Shown: positions 27,009 through 34,917 of the stretch, in pieces | Layout: every line of letters starts with the position of its first letter | Position numbering within the stretch: position 1 is the stretch's first letter | Assembly: GCA_028714035.1 (NCBI GenBank) | Contig: JAQTNA010000007.1 | Location: 1-64,000, forward strand | Source of the DNA: Rhodocyclaceae bacterium | Lineage (GTDB): Bacteria > Pseudomonadota > Gammaproteobacteria > Burkholderiales > Rhodocyclaceae | DNA length: 64,000 nt | Direction of reading: 5' to 3' | Translations under genes and position numbers: made by a program | Notes under the pieces: generated by a model | Database searches by the model: none | What the model was told of the DNA's origin: nothing | What the model saw: the letters and a program-made list of their open reading frames with translations, nothing else

Positions 27009-27880
27009 TGGCCTCCATGATTACTCAAGACATGGTCCTTTCCAGGAGTAGGGACCTGCCGGTTTTTCCCAATGTGATGTCCGACATCATCGCCTGCATA
27101 GACGACCCCAATGCCAGCGTTCGCGTCCTGGCGGATCATCTGAAATATGAACCTGTCGTGTGCGCGAAAGTCATGGCCATGGCCAATATCGCAGCCATCG
27201 CCCGTCGCCGCAACGGCACGGTGCGGGACGTCTATACCGCGACCGCCATGATCGGACTGAAGCGTGTGCGGGATGTGGCCGTGGTTCTGAGTTTCGCGGA
27301 CATGATAGACGGTATGCTGGGGCACAAGGACGCCAAGGGGTATTGGCAGTACAGCGTGGCGGTGGGGATATGCTGTGAGGAACTGGCCTACCACGTCGCC
27401 CTGCCTATAAACCTCGACCATGCCCTGATGGCCGGAATGTTGCACAACGTGGGGCAACTCTGGTTGCTGCGGTTTGAGCGAATCGCCTTTGCTGCCGTAG
27501 TGCAGGAAGCCATGAACGGTCGGGAGCGCATTGAGAGCGTAGAGACGCGGACCTTCGGTGTGGATCATGCGGCGATCGGCGGCTGGTTAGCGGAGCATTG
27601 GAAGCTTCCGGCCGGGGTGGTGGACGCGGTGCGCTACCACCATGAGCCGGAGACCCATGACCGTTCCCTGTTCGTGCCTTTGACCCATGTGGCCGAAGTC
27701 ATCTGCAATGCCCTGGATCTGGGGCCGCAGCATGAAAGCAGCGTGACCCGGCTTTCGGCCGGCGCATGCACCGCCCTGGGGCTTGAATGGAACGAGTCCA
27801 GCCGGCGAATGTTCGGTCGGATCGAGGGGCGCAGCCGTTTCGTGACTTCCCTCTACAACACGGTGCCCCGTGGCCATTGA
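27008..27880 (+). CDS. HDOD domain protein
   Basis: 290 aa from ATG 27008 (a GTG at 27005 is equally possible). Recognised as HDOD by LPVFPNVMSDIIACIDDPNASVRVLADHLKYEP and on to AMANIAA, the TATAMIGLKRVRDVAV stretch, and HALMAGMLHNVGQLWLL followed by VDHAAIGGWLAEHWKLP. HDOD proteins are non-catalytic or degenerate HD relatives acting in signalling. Last gene of the kinase operon starting at 22411 or 22834. Confidence 0.85.
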   Translation: MASMITQDMVLSRSRDLPVFPNVMSDIIACIDDPNASVRVLADHLKYEPVVCAKVMAMANIAAIARRRNGTVRDVYTATAMIGLKRVRDVAVVLSFADMIDGMLGHKDAKGYWQYSVAVGICCEELAYHVALPINLDHALMAGMLHNVGQLWLLRFERIAFAAVVQEAMNGRERIESVETRTFGVDHAAIGGWLAEHWKLPAGVVDAVRYHHEPETHDRSLFVPLTHVAEVICNALDLGPQHESSVTRLSAGACTALGLEWNESSRRMFGRIEGRSRFVTSLYNTVPRGH

Positions 27881-28102
27881 CCGGCGAGTGTTCCTGCGCC
27901 CTCGCGCGTCACTTTGGGGTGTGCGGGAAGCGAGGGGGACGAAGTGCCGAGAAAACTATTGGAGAAACGGCCGATAAATTCTTCAAATAGCTGCCGGTAC
28001 AATATAAATTAGCCGAGCCAATAATGTTCAAGCCAGCCCGACCGAGGCGGTGGCTTCCTGGAATACTCGACTACCCGGGGTAGCCCCAAAACACGCAGGG
28101 AG

Positions 28103-28118
28103 TGTGAAATTTGTCACA
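28103..28118. promoter_or_regulatory. Perfect Crp/Vfr-type site upstream of the FIST hybrid kinase
   Basis: TGTGA-AATTTG-TCACA matches the Crp consensus half-sites exactly and extends to GTGTGA/TCACAC. It lies 144 nt upstream of the annotated ATG at 28262, inside the 380-bp spacer 27881-28261, where I see no other feature. FNR would prefer TTGAT half-sites, so a cAMP-type Crp is the better guess. Confidence 0.55.
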
Positions 28119-28261
28119 CAATAGCCACAATAACATCGTGGATAATCCCTGGCTCGGCGTTCGCAGCGCTGATCCCTTGCCGGGGTCTGTCGTGCCCTGG
28201 TATTTTCCTTGACGCATAAGGTCATTGCCCGTCTGCCTGAGCACCCGATCCAACAATTTTC

Positions 28262-31200
28262 ATGGCCCCAGAAAACCGCATAGAAGTCGGGACGGGAAAC
28301 GCTCCGGGGCCAGATCCCCGCGGAGCCGGAAGAACTGCTGCATCGAGCGCCATGGCGGCCATCCGCCTCCATGCGCCCTCGCTTGCTTTGGTCTATGCGT
28401 CATCGCTTCTCGACCTTGGAGAAGTCCTGGCGGGCGTACGAGAAATCCTCGGAGAAACGACGCTTCTCGGTGCCACGACAGCCGGTGAAATTGCGGACGG
28501 AATCCGCCATCAGACGGCCGTCGTCGTTGTGCTGGCCTCCCCGCATCTCAGGGTGCGGGCCGCTGTCGGGAAGCATGTGTCCGCGGATTGGGAAGGGGCT
28601 CTTGAAGAAGCGCTGGCCACCCCGGCCCTGCGGGAAGTACTGGAGTCCTCTCTGGAACGGGCACGGGAAAACGTGCGCCGGGGGACGAAACAATTCGCCA
28701 TCATCCTTTCCCCGGGCAACACGCGAGAGGCGAACTCCAAGGGCTATCAGATTCTCGAGGCTTTCAAGGCCCGAACCCTGGGCATGATCCCGGTGTTCGC
28801 CGGCTGTACGGCGGATGACTGGCGCATGGAGGGCAACGCCGTCGGGCTGGGCGATGAAGCCTGGGAAGACGGCCTCCTGGTTGCCCTCTGCGAGACCGAA
28901 TTGAGCTTTGGCATGGCATTGGGTCACGGCTTTGAACCGACCCCGGAGTCGTTCATGGTTACGGCCGTGGAAGGCGACGAGGTGCTCGCGCTGGAAGGCC
29001 GTCCTGCCATTGATGTCCTCCCGGAGGGCGTGGGCTGTGAGCCATCCGATTTAAGAGAGCATCACGTGACCCTGGCGAGCGGCCGTGTCTTTGGCGCGGC
29101 CGTGCCCATGGGACAGTATGCGGTCAATGCCGCCTCCTATTTCACGTCGCGCGGCGGTGTCCGGCTGACGCAACCCGTCCCGGCCGGCACCAGGCTGACC
29201 GTCATGAAGCCACCGGCGCCGGATAAGGTCACATCGGCGGCGGAGACCCTGCGCAAGGCAATGTTGCGGGCGGCCAGCAGTTCCCCCGCCCTGATCCTCT
29301 GTCACTACTGCGCCCTTCGCCCGCGCCTGATGGGAGGGGAGAACTCCAAACGCGAGATGACCGCGCTGGTTTCCCTTGCCGGCGGTACGCCGGTAGCCGG
29401 CTTCTGCAGTTTCGGGGAAGGCGGCATGCAGGACGATGGCGTCAGCCGGCACAACAATGCCTCCATCGCGACGCTCGTCATAGGGAGCGATCTCTCCGAA
29501 GTTGCCCAGATCGCGCTGGAGAATGAGGGATTGCGCCTGGAACAGAAACATCAGGGCGAGCTGCATTTCCTTGCCGAGGCGCTCAAGCAGACCGAAGAGG
29601 CCTTCCTGGTCGAAGGGCCGGACCGGCGTATCCGCTATGCGAATCCTGCTTTCGTCCGGCTTTTCGGGTATTCGCCGGAAGAAGTCGTTGGCAGGCCGAT
29701 CGCGCGAATATCCCCAGCGCTTGATCCAGGCAATCCCGCTTTCGGCGGCGCCCCGGTCGGCGTAGCCCTGCCGCGGGTTGCCGTCGAGACCGTCTGCCCC
29801 GCGAAGGATGGCCAGAACATTCCGGTTCTGCTCACGAAGTCCTCCGTGATCGGTGAGTCGGGTCAGGTTGAAGGCTACGTGACCGTATTCACCGATATCA
29901 GGCAGCGCAAGGCCAGGGAGCGGGAATTGTCGTCGGCGAAAGATTTTGCCGAGACGGTGCTGAGTACGAGCGGCGCCGTCATAGTGGTTCTGGATCGTGA
30001 GGGGCGAATCGTCCGCTTCAACCAGGCCGCGGAGGAAATCACCGGCTTCACTTTTGCGGAGTTGGCGAACCAGCCGATCTGGGATTGGCTCATCCCGGCG
30101 GAAGTGCAACAGGCTGTCAAGGAAGTCTTCGACAAACTGCTTCATCACAAGTTGGCGGGACGCTTCGAGAACCGGTGGCTCCTGAAAAATGGTGGTCAGC
30201 GATTGTTCAGTTGGCGCAATAGTGTCATGACGGGGGAGGACGGACAGGTTTATTACCTGGTGGCCGTCGGCGAGGACATCACCGAGCGCAGGAAGATGGA
30301 GGAAGACCTGCTGCGCTACCGCGACAACCTCGAGTTTCTGGTGGAGGCCCGTACGCAGGAATTGCGGGAAGTTCATCAGCGCTTGCTGGACACCCAGTTC
30401 GCCATGGACCGCGCGGGGATAGGCATCGTCTGGACGGATGCCGAGACTGGGCAGGTTTCCTATACCAATGACCATATGGCGGAGATGTTTGGCTACACGC
30501 CCGCCGAGATGCTTCGACTTCGTATCAGCGACATTGACCGCAATTTCACCCCCAAGATGCTTGCCGAATTGGACAGCCAAGTCCAGGCCGCGGGCCAGAT
30601 GACCTTTGAAACGACCGGCACCAGGAAGGATGGGACCCTCGTCCCCTGCGAGGTGAGTCTTTATCACCACCAGCCCAACCCTGAGCTCCCCGCCCGAAAC
30701 ATCGCTTTCGTGCGGGATATCTCCGATCGCATGCGGGTACAAACCGCGTTGCGTCAGGCCAAGGAAACGGCCGAGGCCGCCGCCATGGCCAAGAGTTTGT
30801 TTCTCTCGAACATGAGCCACGAAATCCGCACGCCGATGAACGCCATCCTGGGGCTCAGTCACCTCATGAAGCGCGGTACGCATCAATACGCCCAGGCAGA
30901 TCGGGTTCGACTGGACAAGATTGAGAGTTCTGCCCGCCACCTCCTTAGTGTAATCAATGACATACTTGACTTCTCCAAGATCGAGGCGGGGCATCTGGAG
31001 CTGGAGGAGCGCGACTTCTCCATTTCTTCGGTGCTGGACGATGTGAGCGCCCTGATCGGCAACCTGGCGGAAGAGAAGGGGCTGGAAGTTGCCGTGGAGG
31101 AGCTGGGCATGCCGGCCTGGCTGAAAGGGGACGCGACCCGCCTGCGCCAAGCCCTTCTCAACTATGCGAGTAACGCTGTCAAGTTCACCCGGAAGGGGCG

Positions 31201-32392
31201 CATCGTTCTGCGGGCACGGCTTCAGGAGGAACGCGGTGAAGCCTTGCTCGTGCGTTTCGAGGTGCAGGATACCGGTGCGGGCATCAACCAGGCCGGCCTG
31301 AAGCGCCTGTTTTCGGTCTTCCAGCAGGCCGATATCAGCACGACGCGCAAATACGGTGGCACCGGCCTTGGCTTGGCCATCACTCGTCGCCTGGCCGAGG
31401 CCATGGGTGGCAAAGCCGGCGCGGAGAGCGAGGAAGGCAAGGGCAGCACGTTCTGGTTCACCGCCTGGTTGAAGCACGGTCGTCCGGTGCGTGCGGACCT
31501 TACTGCCGAGATCATTGCTGACTTCGAAATGCTGCGAAACCACGCGGGAGCCCGGGTGTTGCTGGTCGAGGACAATGCCATCAACCGCGAAGTTGCGGCC
31601 GACCTGCTGCACGATACCGGCCTGGTGTTGGAGGAGGCCGAGAACGGGCGCGTGGCGTTGGAAAAGGTCCGGTCCGGCAATTACGACCTGATCCTGATGG
31701 ACGTGCAAATGCCCGAGATGAACGGCCTGGACGCCACTCGCGCCATAAGGGCGCTGCCGGGATGGCAGGATGTGCCCATCCTGGCCATGACGGCCAATGC
31801 CTTTGCCAGCGACCGCCTGGTTTGCGAAGAGGCTGGCATGAACGACTTTGTGGCCAAGCCCGTGGAACCTGCGCTACTGTACGGCAAGCTGAACAAGTGG
31901 CTGCCCCTCCGCCACGAGGACGAGGCCTCGCTCTCCCCAGGTGTATCCATTTCGGGACAGAATTATGTCCAAGGCCCGGGGCGGGTCATTGACCTGCTTT
32001 CCAGGGACGGACATGTGGACCTCGAGCGCGGTCTGTCCGTCCTGCGAGGCAACGAACAAAAATACCTGGGGTTCCTGAGGCGCCTGGTGGAGAGCCATGG
32101 ACAGGATATGGTCAAGTTGATGGCTTTCCTGGAGCATGGAGAACATAAACTGGCCCACAACATCGCGCACAACCTCAAGGGGGTGAGCGCCAATCTTTCG
32201 GCGACAGGCCTTGCTAGGGCGGCCAAGGCCTTGGATGACGTGGTGCGCGACGACTCATGCATGGCCGAGCCAGGGCTGCTGGCCCGGCTGGTGTCCGACG
32301 TGGAGCAGGAATTGGCCCACCTCAGGACGCTGCTATCCGATGACGGAGATGCCCAGCCAGAGACCTGGCTTGCGAGAGACGGCTATAGCTGA
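28262..32392 (+). CDS. FIST-sensor hybrid histidine kinase (FIST-PAS-HisKA-HATPase-REC-HPT)
   Basis: 1376 aa soluble hybrid kinase. The N-terminal 30-410 are FIST_N and FIST_C domains (LALVYASSLLDLGEV, FAGCTADDWRM, CHYCALRPRLMG), a small-ligand sensor found in signalling proteins. Three PAS domains follow, then HisKA with SNMSHEIRTPMNAILGLSHL (about 850) and HATPase with GTGLGLAITRRLAEAMGG. A receiver has LILMDVQMPEMNGLDATR (about 1145). The HPT domain has the phospho-histidine in HNIAHNLKGVSANL (about 1300). No clear ribosome site at 28262; an alternative ATG is at 28352. The complete internal phosphorelay implies a separate response regulator elsewhere. Confidence 0.9.
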   Translation: MAPENRIEVGTGNAPGPDPRGAGRTAASSAMAAIRLHAPSLALVYASSLLDLGEVLAGVREILGETTLLGATTAGEIADGIRHQTAVVVVLASPHLRVRAAVGKHVSADWEGALEEALATPALREVLESSLERARENVRRGTKQFAIILSPGNTREANSKGYQILEAFKARTLGMIPVFAGCTADDWRMEGNAVGLGDEAWEDGLLVALCETELSFGMALGHGFEPTPESFMVTAVEGDEVLALEGRPAIDVLPEGVGCEPSDLREHHVTLASGRVFGAAVPMGQYAVNAASYFTSRGGVRLTQPVPAGTRLTVMKPPAPDKVTSAAETLRKAMLRAASSSPALILCHYCALRPRLMGGENSKREMTALVSLAGGTPVAGFCSFGEGGMQDDGVSRHNNASIATLVIGSDLSEVAQIALENEGLRLEQKHQGELHFLAEALKQTEEAFLVEGPDRRIRYANPAFVRLFGYSPEEVVGRPIARISPALDPGNPAFGGAPVGVALPRVAVETVCPAKDGQNIPVLLTKSSVIGESGQVEGYVTVFTDIRQRKARERELSSAKDFAETVLSTSGAVIVVLDREGRIVRFNQAAEEITGFTFAELANQPIWDWLIPAEVQQAVKEVFDKLLHHKLAGRFENRWLLKNGGQRLFSWRNSVMTGEDGQVYYLVAVGEDITERRKMEEDLLRYRDNLEFLVEARTQELREVHQRLLDTQFAMDRAGIGIVWTDAETGQVSYTNDHMAEMFGYTPAEMLRLRISDIDRNFTPKMLAELDSQVQAAGQMTFETTGTRKDGTLVPCEVSLYHHQPNPELPARNIAFVRDISDRMRVQTALRQAKETAEAAAMAKSLFLSNMSHEIRTPMNAILGLSHLMKRGTHQYAQADRVRLDKIESSARHLLSVINDILDFSKIEAGHLELEERDFSISSVLDDVSALIGNLAEEKGLEVAVEELGMPAWLKGDATRLRQALLNYASNAVKFTRKGRIVLRARLQEERGEALLVRFEVQDTGAGINQAGLKRLFSVFQQADISTTRKYGGTGLGLAITRRLAEAMGGKAGAESEEGKGSTFWFTAWLKHGRPVRADLTAEIIADFEMLRNHAGARVLLVEDNAINREVAADLLHDTGLVLEEAENGRVALEKVRSGNYDLILMDVQMPEMNGLDATRAIRALPGWQDVPILAMTANAFASDRLVCEEAGMNDFVAKPVEPALLYGKLNKWLPLRHEDEASLSPGVSISGQNYVQGPGRVIDLLSRDGHVDLERGLSVLRGNEQKYLGFLRRLVESHGQDMVKLMAFLEHGEHKLAHNIAHNLKGVSANLSATGLARAAKALDDVVRDDSCMAEPGLLARLVSDVEQELAHLRTLLSDDGDAQPETWLARDGYS

Positions 32393-32633
32393 TCTCGTGA
32401 ACTCCAACTTCAACTCCATCTTTCGGGCCGAAGTGGCCTGTTTCCCGGAGCTACCGGCTGATTGTTACGACCGTATTTAGGGAAGACGCCGGGTAATTTC
32501 CGTCGCGAGCAAGCTTTGCCCCCCGGAGGGCGCCCGTCAGGGCATACCCTGCCATGGCGTGGCCGATACAAGATTGGCTGGTGCGATCCCCGGATTTGTG
32601 GATGACTCCTCATGGGGAAGACATGGTTGATCG

Positions 32634-33281
32634 TCAGGTCAATCTTGCCAGTAGAGGATCCACCACCTGTTGCAAACCGGCGGCCGTCCATACCGGATCC
32701 TCGGCTTCCCAGCCGTTGTAGGCCAGGAAACCAGCCCGGTCGATCACGAAACTCACCGGGATGCGCCAGATCCGGCCATACCCCCCGGCCCAGGAATTTC
32801 CGAGAAGCCCCACCGGAAAACGCAGGGTTTCTGCCACCGATCGCACCTTGGGTAGATCATCCAGGCCATCGAGGCTGAATGCCAACACCTTTAAACCTCG
32901 TGCCGCATGGTGCTCAGCGTAAGCCGAGAGGAGTGGCAGTTCCTTGCGGCAGGGAACGCACCAGGTTGCCCAGAAGGTCAAGATGACTACCTGCCCGTGA
33001 AGATCGCCGGTCGCAATGCGCACTCCATCCAGAGTTTGCAGCACGAGCGGCGGCGCGGGCTTCCCCACCTTAAGGTCGTTGCTTTGCGCCGGGGTACTGT
33101 GCAGCCCGCCGGATGCCGCCAAGAGCAGGGCGCCCATCGCCCGCAGAAGATTCCGGCGCGAATGGCCGACCGGGGCGTCAGCCGGGGACGAAACACGGTT
33201 CGATGGGGGGAGTTCGTTTGGCATTGCTGTATTCCAAGACATGATGTCGGCAGACCCGTCCGGACCAACTTGCCTGCGCAT
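32634..33281 (-). CDS. TlpA/ResA-like thioredoxin, exported
   Basis: 215 aa. A Tat-type signal (SRRNLLRAMG, residues 41-50, then a hydrophobic stretch) precedes a thioredoxin-fold domain with the redox motif WCVPC (residues 107-111) and the cis-Pro region RIPVSFVIDRAG. Expected to reduce or exchange disulfides, or assist cofactor maturation, in the periplasm. Starts 12 nt after the stop of the outer-membrane-like gene. That gene's mature protein begins with a CATCGC cluster, a plausible substrate. Confidence 0.8.
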   Translation of the reverse strand: MRRQVGPDGSADIMSWNTAMPNELPPSNRVSSPADAPVGHSRRNLLRAMGALLLAASGGLHSTPAQSNDLKVGKPAPPLVLQTLDGVRIATGDLHGQVVILTFWATWCVPCRKELPLLSAYAEHHAARGLKVLAFSLDGLDDLPKVRSVAETLRFPVGLLGNSWAGGYGRIWRIPVSFVIDRAGFLAYNGWEAEDPVWTAAGLQQVVDPLLARLT

Positions 33282-33293
33282 GATCGTTCCCGC

Positions 33294-34343
33294 TCAGTAG
33301 GCGTGGGTCACCCCAACCGTGGCCATCCAGTGCGGAAACAGCTGATAGCCTTCAAGGTTGCTGTGGACGGGCAACTGGACGAAACCGTATACGAGCGTAT
33401 TCTTGGCCAGGCTCGCCGTCACGCCGGGGCTCAAGTAAGCAACCGTACCGGCGCTGTCCAGAACATCAGCCAGCGCGCCCTGGTCGGCGCTCTTGCGGGT
33501 GACATTGATCTGCACCTGAGGCACGATGTCCGGATTGGCCTCGTAGCGCAGGCCGAAGCTCAGGGTGGTCAAATTGCCAGGGCGATAGTTTGCGCCTACT
33601 TGCTTCAGTTCCTGCTTCACCGCTGCCTGGAATTGGCCGCTGATGAAGGCATCGAAGTTCTGGCTCATCGCCTGATAGTAGTAGGCGCCGAGGATGAGGT
33701 CGGTGCTGCCCGTTCCGGCCTGTAGGCTGGTATCCAGGAGATTGGCAGGCGACGCATTCTGCGAATTCGGTCCCGAGTTGAAGATTGCGGGATTGCGTCC
33801 GACGATTCCGGTGCCGGTGGCATTCGGCCCGCCATAGTTACCGGTGGGCAGCTTCACGCCCAACTGAAGACCGAAGTTGTGAGTCGGCAGAAAGCCCTGA
33901 TAGCTGGCGATGAACTTCATGTCGCCCAAGGTGGAAATATTCGCTCCGCTTACCTGGTCGGGGGTGAGCGGATTTCCGGACAGGCCGTAAGTCGTGTGAC
34001 TGCGGTCAATGTAGGGCAGCGACGCCCTGACGCTCCAGTCGGCGCTGGGCGCGTAGCTGACGCTCAGGGTGAGATAGTGGTTGGTGGTATTTTTCTCCAC
34101 CTCCTGCATGCCACCTGCGTCATTGATCGCCGCCACCCGGGCAGGAGAAACGGCACTACTGCCCGAGCGCAACTGGCCCTGGTTGATATAAGTGTATTCC
34201 AGACCGACCTGCCAGCCGGTCGTCGACGAATAGCCCATAGCGGCATCGGAAGACAGTGAGCAGCCGCAGGTGGCGCAGGCGAATGCGGCACCGGCGGGAA
34301 AGACTGCCAACAGTGCCAGAAGGGTGAAGGAGCGAATCCGCAC
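33294..34343 (-). CDS. Putative beta-barrel/transporter-like envelope protein with N-terminal Cys cluster
   Basis: 349 aa from GTG 34343, which has a GGAGA ribosome site; the frame stays open to 34394 without support. A Sec signal peptide (RIRSFTLLALLAVFPAGAAFA) is followed by ACATCGCSLSSDAA, then alternating-hydrophobicity strands typical of outer-membrane channels (WQVGLEYTYINQGQ, LTLSVSYAPSADWSVRASLPYID). It ends in an aromatic/Tyr-rich tail. Substrate unknown. Located downstream of the iodate-reductase-like genes after a 233-bp gap, in which I see no other gene. Confidence 0.6.
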   Translation of the reverse strand: MRIRSFTLLALLAVFPAGAAFACATCGCSLSSDAAMGYSSTTGWQVGLEYTYINQGQLRSGSSAVSPARVAAINDAGGMQEVEKNTTNHYLTLSVSYAPSADWSVRASLPYIDRSHTTYGLSGNPLTPDQVSGANISTLGDMKFIASYQGFLPTHNFGLQLGVKLPTGNYGGPNATGTGIVGRNPAIFNSGPNSQNASPANLLDTSLQAGTGSTDLILGAYYYQAMSQNFDAFISGQFQAAVKQELKQVGANYRPGNLTTLSFGLRYEANPDIVPQVQINVTRKSADQGALADVLDSAGTVAYLSPGVTASLAKNTLVYGFVQLPVHSNLEGYQLFPHWMATVGVTHAY

Positions 34344-34576
34344 GGGTTTCTCCAAAAAGTAGCAGGAGGTTACACACCCGGCGATTGTATTCACGACCGT
34401 GCACAGGGACTATGTGGCAAATCGCCGCACCCGCCCGGCACCGGAGCCTCCCCACCCCGTAGCGGCGCAGTGGTTTTTCGAGGTTCCCCAATGTTGTCGC
34501 GGTTGGGCGCAACTTATGCGCAAGCCCAGCCAGGTACCCGCTACCCGCCTTCCACCTGGAATGGTCGTGTTACGGC

Positions 34577-34900
34577 TTACTTCAGCCCGAGCACGAACTG
34601 CACCAGGGTCTTGACGTCAGCCTCCTTGACGGTGGCGTTCGGCGGCATGGGCACCTCGCCCCAGACGCCCTTGCCTCCTTTCTTGACCTTCACCAGAAGC
34701 GTGGCTTCCGCGCCGGCATCGCCTGCATATTTCTTGCCGACCTCGCGCCAGGCCGGCCCGACCTTCTTCCCGTCCAGTTGGTGGCACGCCAGGCAGCCGT
34801 TCTTCTGGGCCAGCGCCAGGGCCTCCGCCTCCGTGGCGGCAGAGGCCCATCCGGCGGCGGCCAACAGGGCGCTGCCCACGATCAACGAAATCACTTTCAT
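34577..34900 (-). CDS. Class I c-type cytochrome (c551/c552-like)
   Basis: 107 aa from ATG 34900 (AAGGAAT ribosome site). Signal peptide MKVISLIVGSALLAAAGWASAA, then a single haem site CLACH (residues 36-40) and a downstream Met ligand in EVPMPPNATV. Small soluble periplasmic electron carrier. It follows the molybdoenzyme gene by 17 nt, so it probably donates electrons to the Rieske/molybdenum enzyme or accepts from it. Confidence 0.9.
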   Translation of the reverse strand: MKVISLIVGSALLAAAGWASAATEAEALALAQKNGCLACHQLDGKKVGPAWREVGKKYAGDAGAEATLLVKVKKGGKGVWGEVPMPPNATVKEADVKTLVQFVLGLK

Positions 34901-34917
34901 CGGTATTCCTTTCCTGT

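Noticed and set aside
29051-31708. 885-aa minus-strand open frame
   Set aside because: Antisense to the FIST hybrid kinase. No family motif; long antisense frames are expected at this GC content.
32393-32633. Possible riboswitch or small RNA after the hybrid kinase
   Set aside because: Looked for GEMM/c-di-GMP-like conserved words and a terminator on both strands. Nothing convincing was found in this 240-bp spacer.
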